Positions 6,628 to 13,548 of a DNA stretch of 13,902 nucleotides are shown here, piece after piece (within the stretch, counting starts at the first letter, position 1; every line of letters starts with the position of its first letter). The position numbers were made by a program, and so were the translations under genes. The notes beneath the pieces are model-generated. The model was not told where the DNA came from. It saw only the letters and a list, made by a program, of their open reading frames with translations, and did no database searches. Source of the DNA: Chloroflexota bacterium. Its GTDB lineage: Bacteria; Chloroflexota; Anaerolineae; Aggregatilineales; Aggregatilineaceae. The stretch lies in contig JACRBK010000232.1 of the NCBI GenBank assembly GCA_016234525.1, positions 1 through 13,902 on the forward strand, given 5' to 3'.

Positions 6628-9048
6628 TCAGGCGAAGGTTTCATACGGGCGCAGTTTGTCCTCGTTCCAGGGATCAATCTGCCCGGTTTGCAGCACCAGT
6701 TCCACGAACTTTAACTGCTCGTTCAGGCCCAGTTCTGCCGAAATCTTGGTCTGGGCAAGCTGATCTTTGCCTTCGTTAAATTCCTGGTAAACGGCGTCGT
6801 GCAGGTCTTTCAAGCTGATGCCCTGCGGCTCGTTGGCCTGGCCAAGAATCACTCGCTTGACCGCGCTCTTTTTGGCGCGGGCGACGATATTAGCGATTAC
6901 CGCCCCGCTCACGAAATCTTTGATATAGAACGTATAGCGGCTGCCGTTGTTGGTCAACACGTTCATCAAGCTGGCCGGGCTGTAGAGAATCTGGATCACA
7001 TCCAGAATCATCGCTTCGGCTAACCATTCGCGGCGCACATAGTCGAGCATCTGCGCCTGCTGCGCCCGGTCATCATCCAACCAGGCGTGCAGCGCCAGCA
7101 GTTTTTCGGTGATCGCGCCGATCTCTGCGCTGCTCTGGAAACGACGCAGCACCTTAACCAGATCACCATCCGGGTCGAGATTCAGCACGGCCTCTCGGAC
7201 CAACGTCCGGGGAGGCAGCGCGCCAAGCTGATCCAGCGCCTCAGGCGACAGGAAACGCGCCAGCCGGAAATCACAGCCCTCAGGCAGAGAACAGGTTAAT
7301 GCATGATCTACACCGCCGCCTGATGCGCGATAGGCTTTGCGGAAAACGATCTTGCCCAGGCCCTCTATCGCGTCCGAAACCCCGTCCACGCCTGCGCTGT
7401 TCAACGGTAGGGTAGGCAGAAGGTAAAGCGCGAAAATATCGAGCGCCGACTCACGGGTCGGGCGATCCACTTTGATCTTGATGTCCAGCCGACCCGGACG
7501 CATAATCGCCGGATCGATCAGTTCGGCGCGGTTGCTGGCCCCGATTACGATCAAGTTTTCCGACGCTTCTACGCCGTCGAGTTCCGCCAAAAACTGCGGC
7601 ACAATCGTTGTCTCAACATCCGACGAACGGCCCGATCCACGCGCGCGGAACATCGATTCCATTTCATCGAAGAAGATGACCACCGGGGTATAAAAAGTGG
7701 CATAACGGCGGGCTTCTTCAAAAATCTTGCGGATGCGGTGTTCGGTTTCGCCCACGTATTTATCGAGCAGTTCGGGGCCTTTTACGTTGAGGAAAAAGCC
7801 GCGTATGCCGTCTTCTTGCGCCAGCACCGAGCGGATCGTGTGCAGTTCTTTGTCCAGCGTGCGCAGGTCTACCCGGTGGTGTTCCAGGTAAAGGCGCAAA
7901 TGCGCGACGGCTTGATCGACGGTGCTTTCAGCGGTGATCGCCTCGTCTGGCTGGTTTGGGGGCAGCAGAGCGGCATATTCTCGCACCAGCGCGGCATCAT
8001 CGGGATTTTGCAGCATCCGGTTATACAACACGATCCGGCGTTCAAGCTGCACCAGGTGATCGCGGATCGTGCGCGTCAGGCTGTTGGCGACGGCTTTGGC
8101 GATCATGGTTTTGCCGCAGCCGGGCGGGCCGTAGAGCAGCAATCCTTTAGGGCGGTTAAGCTGGTATTCTTCAAATTGAGCGCGGTAAAGATAGGGCAGT
8201 TCGATAGCGTCATAGACCTGCTCGATCTGGCCCTCAAGACCGCCAATGTCCTCATAACTGACATCGGGGATTTCTTCGAGCGCCAGCCCGCCGGTTTCAT
8301 AAGACGGCAGTTTTTCAAAAGCGAATTTGAGGTTCGTCTCGACGCGCACAATATCGCCGATCTGCACCCCTTCTTCAAACAACTGATCGCTGATCTCGAC
8401 CACAATACCCTCGTGTCCCCCGGCGCGGACATGCAGCCTGGGGCGCACTTTGCTGATCGCCTGATGCCTATCAGGATCGATCTCGACAATATCGCCGCGT
8501 TTGAGGGCTGTCTGCGCCAGTTCCTCAGAACATTCCACGTCTTCCTCTTCGCCTTCGCGCCAGCGCACCCGCAGCGCCAGCGGATTTTTAGGAGTCCCCT
8601 GGGTAATTTCCAGCACTTCCCCGGCTTGCTCCGGCTTGAGGATATTGACCACTTCCGCCGTTTCGCCGCCCGCGTACATATGGCGCAGCGCGACCACGTT
8701 TTGATCTTTGTTGAGCACCAATTCCTGACCCGGCGTAAGCGTTTCGAGCGCGTTGGCGACCTGATCAGTGAGGTGGACTTCCAGCCGCCCGCCCCCCGTA
8801 CCGACGACCACATCGCGCTCCTCGCCGGGTGCGGGACGCAGAAAAACAGCGTAATGCAGCGGCGGCTCCATCGCTTTGATCAGTGCGTCGCCCAGTTCGC
8901 GCACCTTGTGTTCGAGCAGCGGCAGTTTTTCCTGGCAGATATTCCACTGCCGCTCCCACTCGGCCAACACATTCCAATCAAGCTGACCGTTCGTGCAGGC
9001 GGTTTTGAGAATTTCGGTAATGACTCGATGTAGTTGGTTAGCATCCAT
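6628..9048 (-). CDS. arc: ARC/Mpa-type proteasomal AAA ATPase with two large insertions
   Basis: An 806-residue ATPase that would bind Pup-tagged proteins and unfold them. Order: a short N-terminal helical segment (about 24-60, the place of the Pup-binding coiled coil), tandem OB-type beta domains (about 65-245), then one AAA module. YEDIGGLEGQIEQVYDAIELP (265-285) is near-identical to Mpa. Walker A GPPGCGKT is at 307-314, pore loop KYVG at 430-433, Walker B VVIFFDE at 456-462, and sensor/Arg-finger GASNRAELIDP...RPGRLD near 503-521. Two stretches are longer than in Mpa (about 609 residues): about 93 residues (325-417) where Mpa has about 20, and roughly 110 extra between about 548 and 685. 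The C-terminus is PYETFA, not the GQYL tail used to dock on the 20S core. The start at 9048 is taken because AAGGG precedes it and upstream in-frame residues look non-coding. Secure as ARC family; docking to a proteasome is doubtful. Confidence 0.93.
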   Translation of the reverse strand: MDANQLHRVITEILKTACTNGQLDWNVLAEWERQWNICQEKLPLLEHKVRELGDALIKAMEPPLHYAVFLRPAPGEERDVVVGTGGGRLEVHLTDQVANALETLTPGQELVLNKDQNVVALRHMYAGGETAEVVNILKPEQAGEVLEITQGTPKNPLALRVRWREGEEEDVECSEELAQTALKRGDIVEIDPDRHQAISKVRPRLHVRAGGHEGIVVEISDQLFEEGVQIGDIVRVETNLKFAFEKLPSYETGGLALEEIPDVSYEDIGGLEGQIEQVYDAIELPYLYRAQFEEYQLNRPKGLLLYGPPGCGKTMIAKAVANSLTRTIRDHLVQLERRIVLYNRMLQNPDDAALVREYAALLPPNQPDEAITAESTVDQAVAHLRLYLEHHRVDLRTLDKELHTIRSVLAQEDGIRGFFLNVKGPELLDKYVGETEHRIRKIFEEARRYATFYTPVVIFFDEMESMFRARGSGRSSDVETTIVPQFLAELDGVEASENLIVIGASNRAELIDPAIMRPGRLDIKIKVDRPTRESALDIFALYLLPTLPLNSAGVDGVSDAIEGLGKIVFRKAYRASGGGVDHALTCSLPEGCDFRLARFLSPEALDQLGALPPRTLVREAVLNLDPDGDLVKVLRRFQSSAEIGAITEKLLALHAWLDDDRAQQAQMLDYVRREWLAEAMILDVIQILYSPASLMNVLTNNGSRYTFYIKDFVSGAVIANIVARAKKSAVKRVILGQANEPQGISLKDLHDAVYQEFNEGKDQLAQTKISAELGLNEQLKFVELVLQTGQIDPWNEDKLRPYETFA

Positions 9049-9073
9049 ATTGTTTGATCCCTTGCCCCAATCC

Positions 9074-9102
9074 CATATACAAAAATTAAACGCGGTTCCC
9101 AA
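9074..9102 (-). promoter_or_regulatory. Possible promoter for the ATPase gene
   Basis: The minus strand reads TTGGGA, 17 bases, TATATG, each four of six to consensus with ideal spacing. It ends about 25 bases before the ATPase start codon. It overlaps one arm of the terminator-like structure described next, so transcription could stop and restart here. Weak matches, so low confidence. Confidence 0.3.
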
Positions 9103-9151
9103 TACCCAAAGTCCCCTGATCATTAGGGGGAAATCTGGTTTTTGAACCGCG
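9081..9151 (-). terminator. Possible terminator or attenuator between the kinase and ATPase genes
   Basis: An eight-base perfect inverted repeat (CGCGGTTC 9091-9098 with GAACCGCG 9144-9151) encloses a second stem (CCCCT 9113-9117 with AGGGG 9125-9129). On the minus strand it is followed by TTTAATTTTT (9081-9090). It starts 12 bases after the kinase stop. The 45-base loop is long for a standard terminator, so partial termination is the most one can say. Confidence 0.45.
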
Positions 9152-9163
9152 CGATGACAAAAA

Positions 9164-10396
9164 CTAGGCAGTTAGAATGAGCACCAGCAGAATGAGTATG
9201 ACCACCACCGCCCCCCCAGCGAGCAGCAAGGTAGGTGAGATCATACGAGCAGCCGCCGAAACTTCGGGCGCAGGGGCCTGGCTGTGGACCTGCAACGGCT
9301 GAGGGTTAGTGACGGGTTTTAGTTCCGGCGGTTGGGCCGGGGCCTGTTTTTCAAACTGGCCGACTGAAATCGGTTGAGAGGTGGTGGAACCGGCAGAACT
9401 GGCAGAACTGGCGGGTTTTTCAGACGCCCCCACGACATCGGCTGTGCGTTCAGTGATCGGCGTCCCCAGTTTGGTATCGACCAACTGCCGCCCGGAGGTC
9501 GCCATCCGCGAGTTGTCGCCTTTTTCCAACATGCGAAAAATCAGGTCGAGCGTTTCATGCGCGCCGCTGCCCGAAGGCTGAATGGTCGCTTCGAGTTCCG
9601 CGCCGACCAAACGCATACTGGCAATGCGGCGATCCGGCTCTTTTTCGAGCATCTGGTAGATCAGATTCACCAATTTAGGGGGGGCATCGGGCAGCACAGA
9701 CACCAGATCGGGCAGCGGGTCTTTGATGATCGCGATCACCGTCGCCATTGCCGTCGAACGATCAAATGGGCGCTGGCCGGTCATCATCTCGAACAGCATC
9801 ACGCCAAATGACCAGATATCAGTGCGTCCATCGACGTGTTGGCCCTGGCACGCTTCCGGGCTGAGATATGACACGGTGCCGACGATCCCGCCTTCGCTGG
9901 TCAGTGTATTCAACCGCTGCATTCGGGCGGCGCCGAAATCGGTCAGGCGCGGCGTACCATCGGGCAGCAGCAGCACATTGGCGGGTTTAATATCGCGGTG
10001 GACGATTTGCAGCCGGTGAGCGCGCGTGAGCGCGTCGCAGAGGTCCAGAGCAATCGCCAGCACACGCTCGACAGGTAGTTTGCCGTGCTGTTTGAGCAGG
10101 TCGTATAGAGAGCCGCCGCTGACATATTCCATCACAATGTAATGGCGGCCCGCTTCTTCGACCAGCGCCAGCATTTTGACAATATGGGGGTGATCCAGTT
10201 CTTTAAGTGCTTCGCCTTCGCGCCGGAAACGTTCAAGCAGGCGGGGATTATCCTCTACCGTATGAGGTTTGAGCGCCTTGATCGCGACAGGGTCGTTTGT
10301 CTGGGTATCGTGTCCATAATACACTTGGCCGATTCCCCCCTGACCGATCAATCGTTCCAGGGTATACCGCTCGCCGATCACTTGCGGATTATCCAT
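9164..10396 (-). CDS. Tail-anchored eukaryotic-type Ser/Thr protein kinase
   Basis: A 410-residue kinase of the Hanks/PknB kind. The glycine loop GQGGIGQV lies at 18-25, the ATP lysine is K40 (VAIK), and the catalytic loop HRDIKPAN is at 133-140 (Asp135). DFG is at 153-155, and GTVSYLSPE (173-181) is the substrate-binding P+1 region. A Pro/Ser/Gln-rich linker (about 315-385) leads to one hydrophobic helix at the very end (about 386-409, LLLAGGAVVVILILLVLILTA) with no sensor domain after it, so the catalytic part should face the cytoplasm. Residues 245-271 (LIYQMLEKEPDRR...) are partly repeated at 285-311 (LIFRMLEKGDNSR...), a small duplication of the last kinase helix. It is upstream of the ATPase on the same strand with a possible terminator between. 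A link to the Pup genes through phosphorylation is plausible but only positional. Confidence 0.93.
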   Translation of the reverse strand: MDNPQVIGERYTLERLIGQGGIGQVYYGHDTQTNDPVAIKALKPHTVEDNPRLLERFRREGEALKELDHPHIVKMLALVEEAGRHYIVMEYVSGGSLYDLLKQHGKLPVERVLAIALDLCDALTRAHRLQIVHRDIKPANVLLLPDGTPRLTDFGAARMQRLNTLTSEGGIVGTVSYLSPEACQGQHVDGRTDIWSFGVMLFEMMTGQRPFDRSTAMATVIAIIKDPLPDLVSVLPDAPPKLVNLIYQMLEKEPDRRIASMRLVGAELEATIQPSGSGAHETLDLIFRMLEKGDNSRMATSGRQLVDTKLGTPITERTADVVGASEKPASSASSAGSTTSQPISVGQFEKQAPAQPPELKPVTNPQPLQVHSQAPAPEVSAAARMISPTLLLAGGAVVVILILLVLILTA

Positions 10397-10462
10397 GCTC
10401 GACTGCCCTCAGTTGACGGTGGCCCGCCCCATTTGTTTCGAAATCACCAGACCACATCAAGA

Positions 10463-10509
10463 AGTATAACACGATGCACGCGCGACCGTACACTTTTTGA
10501 CCCAGTATA
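10463..10509 (-). promoter_or_regulatory. Candidate kinase promoter(s)
   Basis: Two TATACT boxes lie on the minus strand in the 237-base divergent gap: 10463-10468, within TGTTATACT (extended -10), and 10504-10509. The -35 regions are poor for both. The first would give a leader of about 60 bases before the kinase ATG, which is preceded by GAGGG. Confidence 0.4.
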
Positions 10510-10572
10510 AACTGACAAAACGATCAGAATTGGCCGAGGTGTTTGTGGGGAGATGCTGCGATGATGCCCGAT

Positions 10573-10599
10573 TTGACTGTCTTCTGTATGAGGTATATT
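10573..10599 (+). promoter_or_regulatory. Candidate promoter of the GH31 gene
   Basis: TTGACT (10573-10578, five of six to the -35 consensus) and TATATT (10594-10599, five of six to the -10) are separated by 15 bases, slightly short. TATTGT two bases further gives 17-base spacing with a poorer hexamer. Transcription would begin near 10606, only about 28 bases before the start codon. Confidence 0.45.
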
Positions 10600-10618
10600 G
10601 TATGGATAATTCGTTAAA

Positions 10619-10633
10619 GGTAAATTATTTACC
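10619..10633 (+). promoter_or_regulatory. Perfect palindrome touching the GH31 start codon (possible operator)
   Basis: GGTAAAT-T-ATTTACC is a perfect seven-base inverted repeat with one central base, ending directly before the ATG at 10634 and just downstream of the predicted transcription start. A repressor bound here would block initiation, and the same bases also include the only nearby AAAGG ribosome-binding candidate. The regulator is unknown; no regulator gene is present in the window. Confidence 0.4.
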
Positions 10634-13036
10634 ATGAGACTCACTTTACCTACCCCTATCACGCTGCATGATCCAGCGGCGAATCCCCTGGTCTTTAGCG
10701 GTCAACGCGGTGAGCGTTTCCAGATCAGTGTGCTGGATCACGACCTGATCCGCGTCGAATTTTTCCCACGCGGAATCCCCCGCCTGAATCGAACCTGGAT
10801 GGTGGTAGGACCCGAGGGTGATGTGCCGCTCGAAGGCCGCCGCCGCGACGATCTGTCTCCCTTTCCGCTGCCTGATTTTGACCTCAACCAGTCAGAGGAT
10901 GGCGAGCTGTGCCTGCAAACGGCTCAGGTTCAGATCGATATCACGCTGGACTCGCTGGGGCTGCGCTGGTCCGACGCCTCAGGGCGACTCTTCGCCGCCG
11001 ATCTCGGCGCGCGGGGTTATACCTATGACCGCACCTCGCATCAATTCACCCACAGCTTAGAGCGGCGCGAAGGTGAACATTATTACGGTTTTGGCGAACA
11101 ATCTGGCCCGTTGGACAAAACCGGGCGACATATCCGCCTGCTCAATATGGATGCGATTGGCTACGACGCAGAATCCGGCGGCCCGCTGTACAAACACTTC
11201 CCGTTTTACATCACGTTTGTTCCTAATCTTCAGATCGCTTACGGGCTATTTTACGACAATCACGCGACGGGTGTTTTCGACCTGGGGCGCGAGATCGATG
11301 GTTATCACGGCGCCTACCGTTATTATCGGGCGGAAGATGGCGATCTGGATTATTACCTGATTTATGGGCCAAGCATCCCCGATGTGGTGCGCAAATTCTC
11401 CCGCCTCACCGGGCGGATGGTGCTGCCGCCGCGCTGGTCGTTAGGCTATCTCGGCTCGACCATGAGCTACACCGAAGCGTCCGACGCGCAAGAACAGCTT
11501 AAACACTTCGTCGATCAGTGTCACCGCCACCGGATTCCCTGCGATGCGTTCCATATGTCCTCCGGTTATACCACTGGGACGGACGGCAAACGCTACGTAT
11601 TTAACTGGAATCACAGCCGAGTTCCCAACCCCGCCGAACTGGTCGATCACTTTCACCAGGCGGGGATTCACCTGGCGGCGAATATCAAACCCTGTCTGCT
11701 GACGACTCATCCCCGTTATGATGAAGTGGCCGAGGCCGGCGGCTTTATCCGCGCGGCGGAGCAGAACACGCCGGAGATCAACACGTTTTGGGGCGGGGTG
11801 GGATCACATATCGACTTCACGCACCCGGCGGGTTATCGCTGGTGGAAACATCAGGTTAAAGCGGCGCTGCTGCGTTATGGCATTGACTCCACCTGGAACG
11901 ACAATAACGAGTATGAAATTTGGGATGATGAAGCACGCTGTTATGGCGGCGGATCGGTGCTGCCGGTAGGGCTGCTGCGTTCGGTGCAAACGCTGTTGAT
12001 GGTGCGAGCATCGTATGAAGCACAGCGCGAAAGCCGCCCCAACGAGCGCCCGTTCGTGCTGTCGCGTTCGGGCTGTCCCGGCATTCAGCGCTACGCGCAA
12101 ACGTGGTCAGGGGATAATTTCACATCGTGGCAAACGCTGCGTTATAACCTGCCGATGGGATTAGGGCTGAGTCTCTCTGGCGCACCGAACACTGGGCATG
12201 ATGTCGGCGGATTCGCCGGGCCAAGACCAGACCCGGAATTGTTCGTGCGCTGGATTCAGACGGGAGTCTTTCACCCACGTTTTTGTATCCACTCGTGGAA
12301 TGATGACCGGACAGCCAACGAACCCTGGATGTATCCCGAAGCGCTGCCGATCATCCGGCAGTGGTTTGAGTTTCGCTACCGGCTGATCCCCTATCTCTAC
12401 ACGCTGCTGTTTGAGGCGGCGCGCAGCGGTGAGCCGATTCTGCGCCCGCTGGTCTACACTTTCCCGCACGATCCGCGCTGCCACACCGAGTCCTTTGAGT
12501 TTATGCTGGGGCCGAATCTGCTGATCGCCCCGGTGTTAGAAGACGGCGCCCGCGCCCGCGAAGTCTATTTGCCTGCCGGGACGGATTGGTGTGATTTTTA
12601 CAGCGGCAAATGGCATGTGGGCGGGCGAATGATTCTCGCCGATGCGCCGTTGGATCGGATTCCGTTATTCATCCCGGCGGGGGGAATGATCCCAATGGGG
12701 CGGGCGATGCGTCACATCGGGGAACAGCCCGATAATCTGCGGCAGGTCTACGTCTATCCGGCGAAAGAATCCGGTTGGGGCGTGTTCACCCTGATCGAGG
12801 ATGATGGGATCAGCCTGGATTACCAGCAAGGAGGTTATGCCAGCGTCCGGTTAGGAATCAGCGCCGAGCCCGATCACATTACGCTCGACTGCGGTGTCAC
12901 AGGCGATTACCCGCTGCCCTATGATCGGATCGTGTTTGTGCTGCCTCCCGGTGAGCAGCGCCCGATTCTGGCCGGGCGCGCTGCCAGCGAGTCCGTGATG
13001 GATGGGCGGCGGCAGATCACCCTGCCGTTAGATTAA
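10634..13036 (+). CDS. Glycoside hydrolase family 31 (alpha-glucosidase type)
   Basis: An 800-residue retaining glycosidase of family GH31, which cleaves alpha-linked glucosides or related sugars. The nucleophile motif GIDSTWNDNNE places Asp423 in the usual W-x-D-x-x-E context. The acid/base region SRSGCPGIQRYAQTWSGDN places Asp494 in the WxGDN context, and LSGAPNTGHDVGGF follows as in the family. The N-terminal beta domain contains HYYGFGEQSGPLDKTG (about 149-164), typical of GH31 substrate-pocket loops. The C-terminus has the usual beta domains (ILRPLVYTFP, GPNLLIAPVLEDGAR, VYLPAG). No signal peptide is visible, so it is probably cytoplasmic and acts on imported oligosaccharides. The ATG at 10634 lacks an ideal ribosome site (AAAGG is 13 bases away). 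It diverges from the kinase and has no obvious link to the Pup genes. Exact substrate is not readable from sequence. Confidence 0.95.
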   Translation: MRLTLPTPITLHDPAANPLVFSGQRGERFQISVLDHDLIRVEFFPRGIPRLNRTWMVVGPEGDVPLEGRRRDDLSPFPLPDFDLNQSEDGELCLQTAQVQIDITLDSLGLRWSDASGRLFAADLGARGYTYDRTSHQFTHSLERREGEHYYGFGEQSGPLDKTGRHIRLLNMDAIGYDAESGGPLYKHFPFYITFVPNLQIAYGLFYDNHATGVFDLGREIDGYHGAYRYYRAEDGDLDYYLIYGPSIPDVVRKFSRLTGRMVLPPRWSLGYLGSTMSYTEASDAQEQLKHFVDQCHRHRIPCDAFHMSSGYTTGTDGKRYVFNWNHSRVPNPAELVDHFHQAGIHLAANIKPCLLTTHPRYDEVAEAGGFIRAAEQNTPEINTFWGGVGSHIDFTHPAGYRWWKHQVKAALLRYGIDSTWNDNNEYEIWDDEARCYGGGSVLPVGLLRSVQTLLMVRASYEAQRESRPNERPFVLSRSGCPGIQRYAQTWSGDNFTSWQTLRYNLPMGLGLSLSGAPNTGHDVGGFAGPRPDPELFVRWIQTGVFHPRFCIHSWNDDRTANEPWMYPEALPIIRQWFEFRYRLIPYLYTLLFEAARSGEPILRPLVYTFPHDPRCHTESFEFMLGPNLLIAPVLEDGARAREVYLPAGTDWCDFYSGKWHVGGRMILADAPLDRIPLFIPAGGMIPMGRAMRHIGEQPDNLRQVYVYPAKESGWGVFTLIEDDGISLDYQQGGYASVRLGISAEPDHITLDCGVTGDYPLPYDRIVFVLPPGEQRPILAGRAASESVMDGRRQITLPLD

Positions 13037-13043
13037 TATCGGG

Positions 13044-13514
13044 CTAAGTTGCGTCCAGATTTTGTTTTATTGTATCGAGAAGCATATTTCGAAATCCGAA
13101 AAAGCTATAGAGGTAACCTATGATTGAAAAAAAGCCAAACAACAAGAAAAGGAGTAGATAAGCCGCATTTATAATAGACAATATTGCCATACAAGAAAAC
13201 CATAAGGCTAGAAAAAGAAACCCTTTTTTAGAAATAGTGGGAGTAGTGTTTTTGATTTCTACATGAATTAAGGTAGACCCATTTGAATCTTCCAAACGAC
13301 CTATGGCTTCGACCTGCGGTTTTAAAAAAATAATATCCTCGATTGTTAAACGGAATGATTTTGCTCCTTCGTCTACCTCTTTGCTGTAAACTTTGTTAAA
13401 CCGCTTTGCGGCATGACTGCCACCTTGAAGCGGAATCCACCTTAATCTAGATAGGCAGTCTGCAATAGTCATGGAAGTGACCAGGGTAAAAGAATTATCG
13501 ACAATACGGTTCAT
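13044..13514 (-). CDS. Small two-helix membrane protein, function unknown
   Basis: A 156-residue protein that I do not recognise firmly. Residues 1-95 are polar and probably beta-rich (SFRLTIEDIIFLKPQVEAIG, then GRLEDSNGSTLIHVEIKN). They are followed by two hydrophobic helices, about 98-116 and 118-139, and a short charged tail. The layout resembles unnamed bacterial proteins with a small cytosolic beta domain before a helical hairpin. The gene is strikingly AT-rich: three 60-base stretches counted by eye are near 33% G+C, against about 55-60% around it. This suggests recent acquisition or a different codon history. No clear ribosome site precedes the ATG at 13514; Met15 is a possible alternative start. 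Its stop lies eight bases from that of the convergent GH31 gene, and it starts 34 bases after the TPR gene on the same strand. Confidence 0.7.
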   Translation of the reverse strand: MNRIVDNSFTLVTSMTIADCLSRLRWIPLQGGSHAAKRFNKVYSKEVDEGAKSFRLTIEDIIFLKPQVEAIGRLEDSNGSTLIHVEIKNTTPTISKKGFLFLALWFSCMAILSIINAAYLLLFLLFGFFSIIGYLYSFFGFRNMLLDTIKQNLDAT

Positions 13515-13548
13515 TGTTAGAACACTTTTTATCCGGTATTTGTCTGAA

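Noticed and set aside
7738..9033. 431-codon open frame on the plus strand opposite the ATPase gene
   Set aside because: It is antisense to a gene with clear AAA motifs, its protein is rich in Phe/Gln/His/Arg with no domain, and open antisense frames are expected in GC-biased codon use.
9049..9123. Upstream ATPase start at 9123
   Set aside because: The 25 added residues are hydrophobic and unlike ARC N-termini; they would overlap the promoter and terminator-like region, and 9048 has its own ribosome site.
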